64,000 nucleotides of DNA from Inhella crocodyli (GCF_004004565.1 NZ_SACM01000001.1:248001-312000), one strand, 5' to 3'. Shown: positions 1-8,656, counted from the stretch's first letter. Program-made: numbers and translations. The notes: generated by a model from the letters alone, not told the origin.

Positions 1-827
1 CCACGCAGGCTGTGCGTGGGGCCGCGATCGTCGCCTTCGGCCGTGTGGTTGTAGACCACGTCGAGGATGACTTCGAGGCCGGCGCGGTGCAGGGCTTTGA
101 CGAGGTCGCGGAACTCGTTGAGGGGTGCCAGTGGGTCGGTGCCGACGGCGTAGGCCGCGTGCGGGGCGAAGAAGCTCAGCGGGCTGTAGCCCCAGTAGTT
201 GGTCAGGCCGGGCGGGGCATCGTGGGGGTCGAACTGAAAGACCGGCATCAATTCGACGGCGGTGATGCCCAGGTCGACGAGGTAGGGGATCCGGTCGATC
301 AGCCCAGCGTAGCGGCCGCGGTGGGCCTCGGGCACGCCGCTGCTGGGGTGGGCGGTGAAGCCGCGCACATGGGTTTCGTAAACGACGGTTTGGGCGAAGG
401 GGCGGCAGGGCAGGCGATCGCCCTCCCAGTCGTAGGCTTGGTCGTCGGCCACCACGCTGCGCAGCGCCGTGGCCGCCGCGTTGTCGCCGCGGCAGTGGCC
501 GGGGGGCGTGGCCAGGGCGCGGCCGTAGGGGTCCAGCAGCAGGCGCTCGCCGTCGAAGCGGTGGCCTTGCTCGGGCGCCCATGGGCCGTCCATCTGCCAG
601 GCGTAGGCCGTGCCCACGGGCAGGTCGGGCACGAAGGCGTGCCAGTAGTGCCAAGTGCGGTGGCGGCGCGGGTCCAGGGCGAGCGTGTGGCTGGGGCGGG
701 CGTCGTGGGGGTGCGCGAACAGGAGCAGGCGGCAGGCCGTGGCGTGGCGGGAGTAGACGGAGAAATTGACGCCGTGCGCCGACGGGCGGGCCCCCAGGGG
801 GTAGGGGCTGCCGGGCTGGGGCGTCAT
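1..827 (-). CDS. glgX: Glycogen debranching enzyme GlgX, 5' part (runs off the window)
   Basis: About 275 N-terminal codons are present on the reverse strand and the rest lies before position 1. GlgX-type enzymes hydrolyse alpha-1,6 branches of glycogen or limit dextrins in the cytoplasm. The translation begins MTPQPGSPYPLGARPSAHGV and reads as a CBM48 domain (roughly residues 10-110, with the typical GVNFSVYS and WHAFVPDLPVGTAYAW patterns). A GH13 catalytic barrel follows: ETHVRGFTAHPSSGVPE near residue 155 and conserved region I (DVVYNHTAEG) near residue 255. The ATG at 827-825 overlaps the TGA of aat in an ATGA junction, so translation is probably coupled to aat, an unusual partner. The catalytic Asp/Glu residues are outside the window. 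An isoamylase or trehalose-pathway TreX relative is the main alternative. Confidence 0.88.
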   Translation of the reverse strand, partial: MTPQPGSPYPLGARPSAHGVNFSVYSRHATACRLLLFAHPHDARPSHTLALDPRRHRTWHYWHAFVPDLPVGTAYAWQMDGPWAPEQGHRFDGERLLLDPYGRALATPPGHCRGDNAAATALRSVVADDQAYDWEGDRLPCRPFAQTVVYETHVRGFTAHPSSGVPEAHRGRYAGLIDRIPYLVDLGITAVELMPVFQFDPHDAPPGLTNYWGYSPLSFFAPHAAYAVGTDPLAPLNEFRDLVKALHRAGLEVILDVVYNHTAEGDDRGPTHSLR

Positions 828-1561
828 GGCGCCAGCACCCAGCGCCAGGCCGTGGGGTCGTCCTCCCACGCCGTCAAGGGCGGCGCGTGGACGGTGGCGG
901 CCAGGTGGGCGCGAAAGGCCGCACCGCTGACCTCGGCCGCGCCCAGGCTGGCCAGGTGCCGGGTGTTTTGCTGGCAGTCGATCCAGGCAATGCCATCGCG
1001 CCGGCACAGTGCCACGAGGTACGTCAGGGCGATCTTGGAGGCGTCGGTCGCGTGCGCGAACATCGACTCGCCGAAGAACATGCGCCCCAGGCGTACGCCG
1101 TACAGGCCGCCGATGCACACCCCGTCGCGCCAAGTCTCCACGCTCTGCACCACGCCGCGGCGGGCCAGTTCGGCGTAGGCGGCCTGCATGTCGGGCACGA
1201 TCCAAGTGCCGCCCTGGCCTTCGCGCGGGGTGCTGGCGCAGGCGCGGATCACGGCCTCGGTGTCGCGGTTGACGTGCACGGCGCAGCCGGGGGTGCGCAA
1301 GAAACGGCGCAGGGTTTTGCGCAGCGAGGGATGCAGCTTGAAATCGGCGACCTGCAGCACCATGCGCGGATCCGGGCTCCACCACAGGGGCGGCTGCCCC
1401 TCGCTGAACCAGGGAAAAATGCCCTGCTGGTAGGCCGCCACGATGCGCTCGGGGCGCAAATCACCGCCCACCGCCAGCAGGCCCGGGGCGTCGCTGTCGG
1501 GGCCCAAAGCCGAGGCCGGGTCGGGGAAGGCGAGGGCGGTCGGATGGAGTCGGACAATCAC
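824..1561 (-). CDS. aat: Leucyl/phenylalanyl-tRNA--protein transferase
   Basis: This 245-residue protein matches the usual length of the Aat family. Aat moves Leu or Phe from aminoacyl-tRNA to the N-terminal Arg or Lys of proteins and so makes N-degrons for ClpAP in the cytoplasm. Visible family signatures are GLLAVGGDLRPERIVAAYQQGIFPW near residues 28-52, the WWSPDPRMVL block, and the C-terminal GGLYGVRLGRMFFGESMFA segment followed by WIDCQQNTRHLASLGA. The start is GTG at 1561-1559; an ATG at 1565 is out of frame. It is divergent from the YffB-like gene with only 32 bases between the starts, and its stop overlaps the glgX start. Confidence 0.95.
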   Translation of the reverse strand: MIVRLHPTALAFPDPASALGPDSDAPGLLAVGGDLRPERIVAAYQQGIFPWFSEGQPPLWWSPDPRMVLQVADFKLHPSLRKTLRRFLRTPGCAVHVNRDTEAVIRACASTPREGQGGTWIVPDMQAAYAELARRGVVQSVETWRDGVCIGGLYGVRLGRMFFGESMFAHATDASKIALTYLVALCRRDGIAWIDCQQNTRHLASLGAAEVSGAAFRAHLAATVHAPPLTAWEDDPTAWRWVLAP

Positions 1562-1593
1562 GCATCGATGCTAGCGCTGACCCTCTGAATCCC

Positions 1594-1962
1594 ATGCCTT
1601 CTTTGACCCTCTACGGCATTCCCAACTGCGACACCGTGAAGCGCGCGCGCGCCTGGCTGACCGAGGCGGGTGCCACCGTGGCCTTCGTCGATTTCAAGAA
1701 GGCCCCGCCCACCGTGCCTCAACTGCGCACCTGGGCCCAGGCGGTGGGGTGGCAGACCTTGCTGAACCGCCAGGGCACCACCTGGCGCAAGCTGGACGAG
1801 GCTACGCAGGCCTTGGCCTGCGACGAGGCCGGCGCCGTGGCCCTGCTGGCCACACAGCCCAGCGCCATCAAGCGCCCGGTGGTGGACTGGGGCGACGGTC
1901 GCGTGACCGTGGGCTTTGGCGAAGAGCGCTTTGCCAAGCTGCTGGCCGGGGAGCGCGCCTGA
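1594..1962 (+). CDS. YffB/Spx/ArsC-family thioredoxin-fold protein
   Basis: The 122-residue protein has the ArsC/Spx thioredoxin fold. The N-terminal LTLYGIPNCDTVKRARAWL carries a single redox Cys (near residue 11) in a CxxxxR-like setting typical of E. coli YffB, a glutathione-linked reductase-like protein of uncertain substrate. The central DFKKAPP and the C-terminal PSAIKRPVVDWG blocks are characteristic; the KRPV segment lines the active site in this family. The extra cysteines of glutaredoxin-dependent ArsC are not obvious, so arsenate reduction is not assumed. It ends in a TGATG junction with riboflavin synthase, and the two genes form a small operon. Confidence 0.85.
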   Translation: MPSLTLYGIPNCDTVKRARAWLTEAGATVAFVDFKKAPPTVPQLRTWAQAVGWQTLLNRQGTTWRKLDEATQALACDEAGAVALLATQPSAIKRPVVDWGDGRVTVGFGEERFAKLLAGERA

Positions 1963-2660
1963 TGTTCACCGGCATTGTGCAAGGCGTGGCCCGCGTGGCC
2001 GCCATCGAGGCCCGCGAGGGCCTGCACACCCTGCGCTTGCAGTTCCCCGAAGGCTTCGATGGCGAACTGGCCATCGGCGCCAGCGTGGCCTGCGACGGCG
2101 TGTGCCTGACCGTGACCGAACGCCCCGCGCCGAATGAGGCCCTGTTCGACGTGATGGCCCAGACCCTGCGCCTGACCACGCTGGGCGGATTGCAAGTGGG
2201 CTCGGGCCTCAACGTGGAGCGCGCCGCCAAGGAGGGCGCCGAGGTGGGCGGGCACCCGCTTTCGGGCCACGTGGACGTGAGCGCCACCATCGCCGAGATC
2301 CGCCGGCCCGACAACAACCACGTCATCCGCTTCGCGCTGCCGGCGCCCTGGATGCGCTACGTGTTCGCCAAGGGCTACGTCGGCGTGAACGGCTGCAGCC
2401 TGACCGTGGCCGAGGCCCATCGCGAGCGCGACGGCTCGGGCTGGTTCGAGGTCTGGCTGATCCCCGAAACCCTGCGCATGACGACCTTCGGGGACAAGGG
2501 CGTGGGCGACGCCGTGCACATCGAGATCGAGCGCAGCACGCAGGTGATGGTGGACACCGTGCGCGATGCGCTGGACGAGAAGCTGGGCCCGCTGATGCCG
2601 CTGCTGGAGCAGCTGGCGGCCGAGCGCGGCATCGCGCTGGGGGCGCTGACCGGGCGCTGA
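1962..2660 (+). CDS. ribE: Riboflavin synthase, alpha subunit
   Basis: Riboflavin synthase dismutates two 6,7-dimethyl-8-ribityllumazine molecules into riboflavin and the pyrimidinedione product. The 232-residue protein starts with the diagnostic MFTGIVQGVARV and shows the two homologous barrels. Barrel one has GASVACDGVCLTVTE, FDVMAQTLRLTTLG and GGHPLSGHVD; barrel two has KGYVGVNGCSLTVAEAH and FEVWLIPETLRMTTFG. The reading frame is open further upstream, but the ATG at 1962 shares its A with the stop of the preceding gene and matches the universal family start. The symbol ribC is used for the same enzyme in E. coli. No other riboflavin gene is adjacent. Confidence 0.96.
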   Translation: MFTGIVQGVARVAAIEAREGLHTLRLQFPEGFDGELAIGASVACDGVCLTVTERPAPNEALFDVMAQTLRLTTLGGLQVGSGLNVERAAKEGAEVGGHPLSGHVDVSATIAEIRRPDNNHVIRFALPAPWMRYVFAKGYVGVNGCSLTVAEAHRERDGSGWFEVWLIPETLRMTTFGDKGVGDAVHIEIERSTQVMVDTVRDALDEKLGPLMPLLEQLAAERGIALGALTGR

Positions 2661-2702
2661 TCGACCTCCGATCGGGCGCCGGTTGGCGCCAGAATGGCGG
2701 CC

Positions 2703-4145
2703 ATGAAAGCCCTTTCAAGCCTGCTGCTGGCGCCCCTGTTGGCCGCGGGTGGGGGCTGCTCTTCGCCCTTGAACGCCGCCATGCCCTTGACCCTCCGCAT
2801 CCACACCACCGCCCAGGGCGCCCCCGAGCGACTGGCCCTCACCGGCACGGTGTCGTTCCAAGCCCGCCAACAGGCGCCCGAGGGCGATGTGTCGGTCTTC
2901 GTCAACCCCGCGCAGCGTTTTCAAACGGTGCTGGGGATCGGTGGCGCCATCACCGACGCCAGCGCCGAGGTCTTCGCGGGGCTGAGCCCCAACGCGCAGG
3001 CGGACTTGCTCACCGCCTACTTCGACCCGCAGCAGGGGATCGGCTACACCCTGTTGCGCACCACCATCCACAGCAGCGATTTCAGCAGCGCCAGCTACAC
3101 CTACGTGCAGGACGGCGACGCCAGCCTGGCCAGCTTCGACGTGGCGCCCGACCGCGTGCACCGCTTGCCCATGATTCGCGGTGCCTTGAAAGCCGCGGGC
3201 GGCCGGCTCACCACCTACGTCAGCCCCTGGAGCGCGCCGGCCTGGATGAAGGACAACGGCAGCATGTTGCAAGGGGGCGCGCTGCTGCCGGAGCACGCCG
3301 GTACCTGGGCCCGCTACATCGCCAAGGCCGTGAAGGCCTATGAGCAAGAAGGCGTGCCGGTCTGGGGCCTGACCGTGCAAAACGAGCCCATGGCGCGGCA
3401 GCGCTGGGAGTCCATGATCTACACGGCCGAGCAAGAGCGCGACTTCGTGCGCGACCACCTGGGGCCCACCTTGGCGCGCGAGGGCCTGGGCGACCGCAAG
3501 TTGATCGTCTGGGACCACAACCGCGACCTGATCAAGCAGCGGGCCGACGTCATCCTGAGCGACCCCGAGGCGGCGAAGTACGTGTGGGGCGTGGGCTTCC
3601 ATTGGTACGAAACCTGGGCCGGCGGGGCGCCCATGCACGGCAACGTGGCGGCCACGCAGCAAGCCTGGCCGGCCACGAACCTGCTGCTGACCGAGGCCAC
3701 CGTCGAGCGCTTCGACCCCAGCCAGCTGCAATCTTGGGCCAACGCCGAGCGCTACGGCCAGCAAATGATCGGCGACTTCAACGCCGGGGCGGTGGGCTGG
3801 ACCGACTGGAACCTGCTGCTGGACGAGACGGGCGGCCCCAACCACGTGGGCAACTTCTGCTTCGCGCCGGTGCACGCCGACCGGGCGACCGGTCGCGTGA
3901 CCTTCACGCCCAGCTTTGCCTACCTTGGGCACTTCTCGAAGTTCGTCCGGCCGGGGGCGCAGCGCGTCAGCGCCGTCAGCAGTCGGAGCAGCTTGCACAC
4001 CACGGCCTTCGTTCACCCTGACGGGCGCCTCGCGGTCGTGGTGCTGAACCTGGGCGACGCGCCGTTGGACTACCGCTTGCAGGTGGGCGAGGAGGAAGCT
4101 TGGGTGCGCATCCCGGCTCGCGCCATCCAGACCCTGAGCCCCTGA
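2703..4145 (+). CDS. Exported GH30-family glycoside hydrolase (glucosylceramidase-like)
   Basis: The protein starts with a signal peptide (MKALSSLLLAPLLAAGGGCS). A Cys follows the hydrophobic stretch, but the preceding residues are a poor lipobox, so lipid anchoring is uncertain. The body is a GH30 (beta/alpha)8 barrel. VLGIGGAITDASAEVFAGL near the N-terminus is a hallmark, as are TTIHSSDFS and the YVSPWSAPAWMKDNGSM block. The acid/base Glu is about residue 228 in TVQNEPMA and the nucleophile Glu about residue 331 in LLLTEATVE. The C-terminal ~90 residues form the usual beta-sandwich. Substrates in the family include beta-glucosides, beta-1,6-glucan and glucosylceramide; the sequence does not decide between them. 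An ATG at 2694 would add three residues; I chose 2703 because it gives a cleaner signal peptide. Confidence 0.88.
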   Translation: MKALSSLLLAPLLAAGGGCSSPLNAAMPLTLRIHTTAQGAPERLALTGTVSFQARQQAPEGDVSVFVNPAQRFQTVLGIGGAITDASAEVFAGLSPNAQADLLTAYFDPQQGIGYTLLRTTIHSSDFSSASYTYVQDGDASLASFDVAPDRVHRLPMIRGALKAAGGRLTTYVSPWSAPAWMKDNGSMLQGGALLPEHAGTWARYIAKAVKAYEQEGVPVWGLTVQNEPMARQRWESMIYTAEQERDFVRDHLGPTLAREGLGDRKLIVWDHNRDLIKQRADVILSDPEAAKYVWGVGFHWYETWAGGAPMHGNVAATQQAWPATNLLLTEATVERFDPSQLQSWANAERYGQQMIGDFNAGAVGWTDWNLLLDETGGPNHVGNFCFAPVHADRATGRVTFTPSFAYLGHFSKFVRPGAQRVSAVSSRSSLHTTAFVHPDGRLAVVVLNLGDAPLDYRLQVGEEEAWVRIPARAIQTLSP

Positions 4146-4178
4146 TCCCCTGCGCGCCCGCGGCTCGCCCGGGCGGGT

Positions 4179-5654
4179 TCACTGGCCCTGGCCGAGCGCG
4201 AAGCCGGGCTGGCCGTCGAATTCGCACAGGTGCTCGGTCTTGATGAAGTCCAGGCCGTCGCTGACCAGGTTGTCCAGCAGGTGCACGATGTCTTGGTGGC
4301 TCACCTCGCGGGAGGCGCCGCTGCCGTCCGTGCCCATGAAGCGGCAGCGCCAGTGGTCGGTGCAGAAGGTTTCCGCAAAGCCGCCGGGCCAAACCTTGAC
4401 GCCCCGGTTGGTGATCATCTGCAGCACGAACCCAGCGGGCTTGGGCTGGTGCGTGAGCGTGGCCAGCCGCCCCGCCAGGTAGTCGGCCGTGGTGCCCGCG
4501 GCATGGACGAAGACGTCCACGCCCACGATGCGCTTGCGGGCCGGCGGCGCGGGCACGTAGAGCGGCTTGGGCGTGGCGCGTGCTTGTGGGGCGTCGATGT
4601 AGTGCACGGGCTTGAACTGGCGCGGCGCTTGGCCCAGGCGGGCGATCACGGCATCGGCGAAGGCCTCGGTCCCGACGACCCGCCCGTCGGCGGAGGGCGT
4701 GAGGTCGGCCGTCACCCAACCGTCTTCGAGGGTGCGCAGCCAGGCGTTGTGCACCCGTGTGGCCACCTCGCTTTGGCGGATGTGCACCAGCATCATGACG
4801 GCCGAGAGCAGCAGGCCCGAGGGGTTGGCGATGCCTTGTCCGGCGATGTCGGGGGCGCTGCCGTGGATGGCCTCGAACATGGCGACGTGCTCGCCGATGT
4901 TGGCGCTGGGCGCGAGACCGACCGAACCCGTCAACTCGGCCGCCACGTCGGAAATGATGTCGCCGTAGAGGTTGGGCGTCACGATCACGTCGTAGCGCTC
5001 GGGTTGGGTGGCCAGGCGGGCCGTGCCAATGTCGATGATTTGGTGCTCGGTCGCGATCTCGGGGTACTCCGCCTTGATCTCGTCAAAGACCTTGTGGAAC
5101 AGCCCGTCGGTCATCTTCATGATGTTGTCTTTGGTCATGCAGGTGACCTTCTTGCGGCCGTTGGCGCGGGCGTACTCGAAGGCGTGGCGCACGATCTTTT
5201 CGCAGCCAGGGCGGGTGATGAGCTTGAGGCACTGGAAGACCTCGTCGGTTTGCCGGTGCTCGATGCCGGCGTACAGGTCCTCCTCGTTTTCGCGCACGAT
5301 GACCACGTCCATCGTCGGGTGGCGGGTGGCCACGGCGGGGGCGTAGGCCACGCAGGGGCGGACGTTGGCAAAGAGCCCCAAGGTCTTGCGAATGGTCACG
5401 TTCAGACTCTTGTAGCCGCCGCCTTGGGGCGTGGTGATCGGCCCCTTCAGAAAGACCTTGGTCCGCCGCAAGCTGGCCCAGCTTTCGGCGGCGATGCCGC
5501 TCGTGTTGCCGCCCAGGTAAACCTTTTCGCCCACCTCGATGACCTCGGGTGCGATTTGAGCCTCAGCGGCTTCCAGGATCCGCAAGGTGGCGGCCATGAT
5601 TTCCGGGCCGATGCCGTCGCCGTGCGCCACGGTGATGGGGGTCTTGTTGGGCAT
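4179..5654 (-). CDS. icd: NADP-type isocitrate dehydrogenase (long, Thermus/Rickettsia-like form)
   Basis: The enzyme oxidatively decarboxylates isocitrate to 2-oxoglutarate in the TCA cycle. The 491-residue length fits the long-form dimeric ICDH class with a C-terminal extension, not the ~416-residue E. coli type. Motifs are HGDGIGPEI at the N-terminus, LFANVRPC, the substrate-binding VIVRENEEDLYAG, the YDVIVTPNLYGDIISD metal-binding Asp block, and FEAIHGSAPDIAGQGIANPSGLLLSAVMML. The last ~140 residues (after about 345, KPLYVPAPPARKRIVGVDVFVH) are the C-terminal domain of this class. It is divergent from a LysR gene 100 bases away, which suggests local control. An acnA/acnB pair lies within 5 kb. 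Confidence 0.93.
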   Translation of the reverse strand: MPNKTPITVAHGDGIGPEIMAATLRILEAAEAQIAPEVIEVGEKVYLGGNTSGIAAESWASLRRTKVFLKGPITTPQGGGYKSLNVTIRKTLGLFANVRPCVAYAPAVATRHPTMDVVIVRENEEDLYAGIEHRQTDEVFQCLKLITRPGCEKIVRHAFEYARANGRKKVTCMTKDNIMKMTDGLFHKVFDEIKAEYPEIATEHQIIDIGTARLATQPERYDVIVTPNLYGDIISDVAAELTGSVGLAPSANIGEHVAMFEAIHGSAPDIAGQGIANPSGLLLSAVMMLVHIRQSEVATRVHNAWLRTLEDGWVTADLTPSADGRVVGTEAFADAVIARLGQAPRQFKPVHYIDAPQARATPKPLYVPAPPARKRIVGVDVFVHAAGTTADYLAGRLATLTHQPKPAGFVLQMITNRGVKVWPGGFAETFCTDHWRCRFMGTDGSGASREVSHQDIVHLLDNLVSDGLDFIKTEHLCEFDGQPGFALGQGQ

Positions 5655-5715
5655 GAGACTGTCATTGAGAGGTTGCCATGAGCGTCAGTTTCCCGAGAGT
5701 CTCTGATGATGAAAG

Positions 5716-5733
5716 TTGATTTTTATGGATCAA
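5716..5733. promoter_or_regulatory. Candidate LysR-type operator between icd and the LysR gene
   Basis: The 18 bases TTGATTTTTATGGATCAA form an interrupted palindrome (TTGAT, 8-base spacer, ATCAA) that contains the T-N11-A pattern of LysR-family sites. The site lies 22 bases before the LysR ATG and 62 bases before the icd start. It sits in an AT-rich patch in an otherwise GC-rich sequence. This is typical of an autoregulatory site shared with a divergent target. Assignment is from pattern and position only. Confidence 0.5.
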
Positions 5734-5754
5734 AAACATCGTTAAAGCCAATGC

Positions 5755-6651
5755 ATGAAACCAACCCTGCCGGCCATACGGGCCACGCTCACCCAACTGA
5801 GAACCCTGGACGCCGTCGCCCGCCTGGGCGGTGTGGGCAAGGCGGCGGCGGCCTTGCACCTGGCGCAGCCCACGGTGTCCACCCAGTTGCGCGAGTTGGC
5901 AGCGGCGACGGACCTTCAACTCTTCGAGCCTGAAGGGCGGGGGTTGCGCATCACGGCAGACGGCGAGCGGCTGTGGGCCGCGGCGCGAGAGATGTTCGAC
6001 GTGTGGCGCCGCTTCGAAGAAGACCAAGCCGATGTGCGCGGCCTGCGCGCCGGCCGCTTACAAGTGGCGGCCGTCACCACCACCGAGTACTTCTTGCCCG
6101 AGTTGCTCGGCCCCTTTGCACAGGCCTACCCGGGCATCGACATCGAGCTCACGGTGGAAAACCGAGATGCCGTCGTGCGTCGCCTGCGCGAGGGCGTGGC
6201 GGAGCTGGCGGTGATGATGCTGCCGCCCACCGACCTGCCCCTGAACCGCTGGCCGCTGATGGCGAACCCCTTGGTCTTGGTCGCCCCTGCGGGTCACCCG
6301 CTGGCCGGGCGGCGCAGCGTGCCGTGGTCGCGCCTGATCGCCGAGCCTCGGTTGGCCCGGGAGCCAGGCTCGGGCACTCGGCTGGCCACCGACCAGTTCC
6401 TGGCGCACCAAGGCATCGACTGGCAGCCGCGCATGGCCCTGGGCTCCAACGAAGCCCTGAAGCACGCCGTGGCCGCCGGCCTGGGCCTGGCGGTGCTGAG
6501 CCGCCACACCTTGGGTGGCGACGCCACCGGCTTGGTGGAGCTGAAGGCCAGCGGCTTGCCGATTCGGCGGCACTGGCAGGTGGTGTGGCGCCAAGACCGC
6601 CGGCTCAGCCGCGCCGCCCAGGCCCTGTTGGCGGCCTGGCGCGAGCGCTGA
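5755..6651 (+). CDS. LysR-family transcriptional regulator (CbbR-like)
   Basis: The 298-residue protein has an N-terminal winged helix (residues ~12-72: LTQLRTLDAVARLGGVGKAA then LHLAQPTVSTQLRELAAAT) and a LysR substrate-binding domain (~95-295). Its wording (GRLQVAAVTTTEYFLPELLGPFAQAYPGIDIELTVENRDAVV) resembles the CbbR subgroup, whose members often sense metabolic intermediates. There are no Calvin-cycle genes in the window. The nearest divergent gene is icd, so control of isocitrate dehydrogenase or of carbon flow is the simplest inference. It is convergent with the exported unknown gene, with 13 bases between the stops. Confidence 0.9.
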   Translation: MKPTLPAIRATLTQLRTLDAVARLGGVGKAAAALHLAQPTVSTQLRELAAATDLQLFEPEGRGLRITADGERLWAAAREMFDVWRRFEEDQADVRGLRAGRLQVAAVTTTEYFLPELLGPFAQAYPGIDIELTVENRDAVVRRLREGVAELAVMMLPPTDLPLNRWPLMANPLVLVAPAGHPLAGRRSVPWSRLIAEPRLAREPGSGTRLATDQFLAHQGIDWQPRMALGSNEALKHAVAAGLGLAVLSRHTLGGDATGLVELKASGLPIRRHWQVVWRQDRRLSRAAQALLAAWRER

Positions 6652-6664
6652 CGGAACCCTTGGG

Positions 6665-8656
6665 TCAGTCCTGGGCTGCCACCACCCCGAACCGCCCCGC
6701 CGATTTCTCGTACAGCGTGCGTCCGGTGGCGGTCTCCTGAACCTTGAGGCTCAGCAGCAAGGTTTCGTGGATGTTTTGCGCCTTCAGCGCGAAGTTCGCC
6801 CGCAGGGGAATCACCACCCCCTCGCTGGTGTTGCGACCCGCTTGGCCAACTTCCCAAGCCTGGTACATCTTGTACTGTGAGCCATTGCGCAACTCCAACT
6901 GCGTCTTGGTGTGTTGCCCACTGAAGCAGGCCACCAGGTTCATGTGCCGTCCGCCCATGCCGCAGCTCAAGGTGGCGGTGTAGGGGAACTCGCGCGCGTG
7001 GTCGGCCTGGCGTTTGCGCTCCTCGGCTTTTTGCTGCTCCTCTGCCGCACGGGCCTGACGCTCTCGATCTTGTTTGACCGACAACGCGGTCTGCCCCTTG
7101 GGGGCGGCCTGCTTGTCATTGAGGTAGGCCAGCACCTCGCCCGCGCTGTTGCCCGTGCCGTACTTGCTGCTCTTCATTTCGGCCACAGCCTGATCGAACT
7201 GCGACTTGCTGCTGACCCCGAGTCCGGCGAGGGCCTTCACTTGATCGCCCGAGGCGTCGATGCTGCTGGCGAACTCGCTGGCCGCCCAGTCGGCATGGCC
7301 GCTGCGCTGTGCCCAGGCGTCGCGCAAGCCGGCCACGGGGAGGATCTCGTTCAGCTCGTACCGGCGCTTGCCCTGGTCGCGTTCGATGGCCTTCATCACC
7401 ATGCGGAGCTGCTTCGGGAAATCCACGTAGACGGCGCAGTTTTCTGGGTTCTTTTGCAGGTCCAAGTACAGCTCCTCAACCGAGCCGTAAGCCTTGTGGA
7501 ACGGTCTACTGCCCACCGTCGCCGAGATGCGTTGCTCCTTCAGGTGCGCCCGGAAGCTGTTGGACAGGACGTCGGCGCCCTTGAAGGCATAGCCCAGCAC
7601 GGCCGCTCCGGTGGCGTCCTTGTAGGACAAGGTGCAGTAGCGCAGGCCCTCATTGCCCGGCAAACGCAGCGACAGCGATCCCACGTGTTCGCGAGAGTCG
7701 GCCGTGGCCAGTTCCTCCAGCTGGCCAGCGCGCTGGCGTTCGTTGTCGGCGGCCTGTTGCTGCCGGGCTTGATCGGCGGCGACGATCCGCTCGAGGGTCT
7801 CAACCTTGATGGTCTGGAAGCTCTCGTAGCGCTCCAAGGTTTTGGGATTTCGGGCCAAGACGGGTAGCGCTTGACGCTGGACCAACAGGAAGTCGGGGCG
7901 TTGCTGCAGAAAGACTTCGTTGCCCCGTGATTGAACGCAATCCATGGCGCGCGCCGGGCCGGGCTTGCTGCCCGCCAAGGTGCTGACGATGCGATCCAAG
8001 GGCCGTTGCACCAGCGTTTGGAACGGCATGCTGGCCGAGTTCAAGGCCGCGTACGACTGGGGGTACATCACGATGCAGTAGCTGTAGCCGCGCTGCAGGG
8101 CCTCCGGACTGGCGAGGCGCTTGGTGCCGTCCAGCGCCGACACCATGCGCAAGCCGCTGGCGTCTTGGTGGTACAGCACCAACAGGTCTCGCGTCTCGTC
8201 GGCAGCGGGCGGGTTGGCGGGAGCCTGAGTGCCGGCCGGGACTGGGGCGGCCGCAGCGGCTGGGCTTGCGGAGGGCGCTGCCGCCAAGCTGGCGGTGTTG
8301 CCCTGCACGGCCACCGTGGTGGAAGCATCCAGCTTGCAGCCTCCAGCCGTTTTCAAACCTCGAACCACCAGCGTCCCCACAGCCTTCACCGTGAATTGAC
8401 CATCGGTCGAGTAGGTGTGGGGCACGGTCCAGGCTTCACCCGGTTCCAGCCTTCGCTTTTCAGCCCGTCCATCGCCAAACTGCAGTTCCACGCCACAGGG
8501 GTTCGATTCCGAGTGGCGCACCACGGCGACCACGGATTTGGGCTCGGTGCCTGCCTGCAGGGTCAGCGCTTCTCCGCTTTGGGACCAAGCGCTCAAAGGC
8601 AGCATCAACAGGGCTTGCACGGTTCGTTGGAGGGCGTGGGGCAGGACCAAACGCAT
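6665..8656 (-). CDS. Exported protein of unknown function with an N-terminal PKD-like beta domain
   Basis: I do not recognise a named family. The 663-residue protein has a signal peptide (MRLVLPHALQRTVQALLMLP, cleavage near WSQS/GEA). A ~90-residue beta-rich segment (VVRHSESNPCGVELQFGDGR then VPHTYSTDGQFTVKAVG) has the look of a PKD-like fold. A short Ala/Pro linker (residues ~125-150) follows, then a large alpha/beta region with no clear catalytic motif. A charged coiled-coil stretch (QDRERQARAAEEQQKAEERK) lies near residue 540. The final ~100 residues (TATLSCGMGGRHMNLVACFS onward) may be a ligand-binding beta domain. A GGAG ribosome site lies 7 bases before the ATG. Its GC content looks slightly lower than its neighbours. 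It is convergent with the LysR gene and 123 bases downstream of the patatin gene. Confidence 0.75.
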   Translation of the reverse strand: MRLVLPHALQRTVQALLMLPLSAWSQSGEALTLQAGTEPKSVVAVVRHSESNPCGVELQFGDGRAEKRRLEPGEAWTVPHTYSTDGQFTVKAVGTLVVRGLKTAGGCKLDASTTVAVQGNTASLAAAPSASPAAAAAPVPAGTQAPANPPAADETRDLLVLYHQDASGLRMVSALDGTKRLASPEALQRGYSYCIVMYPQSYAALNSASMPFQTLVQRPLDRIVSTLAGSKPGPARAMDCVQSRGNEVFLQQRPDFLLVQRQALPVLARNPKTLERYESFQTIKVETLERIVAADQARQQQAADNERQRAGQLEELATADSREHVGSLSLRLPGNEGLRYCTLSYKDATGAAVLGYAFKGADVLSNSFRAHLKEQRISATVGSRPFHKAYGSVEELYLDLQKNPENCAVYVDFPKQLRMVMKAIERDQGKRRYELNEILPVAGLRDAWAQRSGHADWAASEFASSIDASGDQVKALAGLGVSSKSQFDQAVAEMKSSKYGTGNSAGEVLAYLNDKQAAPKGQTALSVKQDRERQARAAEEQQKAEERKRQADHAREFPYTATLSCGMGGRHMNLVACFSGQHTKTQLELRNGSQYKMYQAWEVGQAGRNTSEGVVIPLRANFALKAQNIHETLLLSLKVQETATGRTLYEKSAGRFGVVAAQD

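Noticed and set aside
1594-1962. Glutaredoxin-dependent arsenate reductase belonging to the arsenic system
   Set aside because: It resembles YffB more than ArsC and is 46 kb from the ars operon, next to riboflavin synthase.
4146-4178. GC-rich hairpin between the GH30 and icd genes as a terminator
   Set aside because: The stem is imperfect and has no T run on either side.
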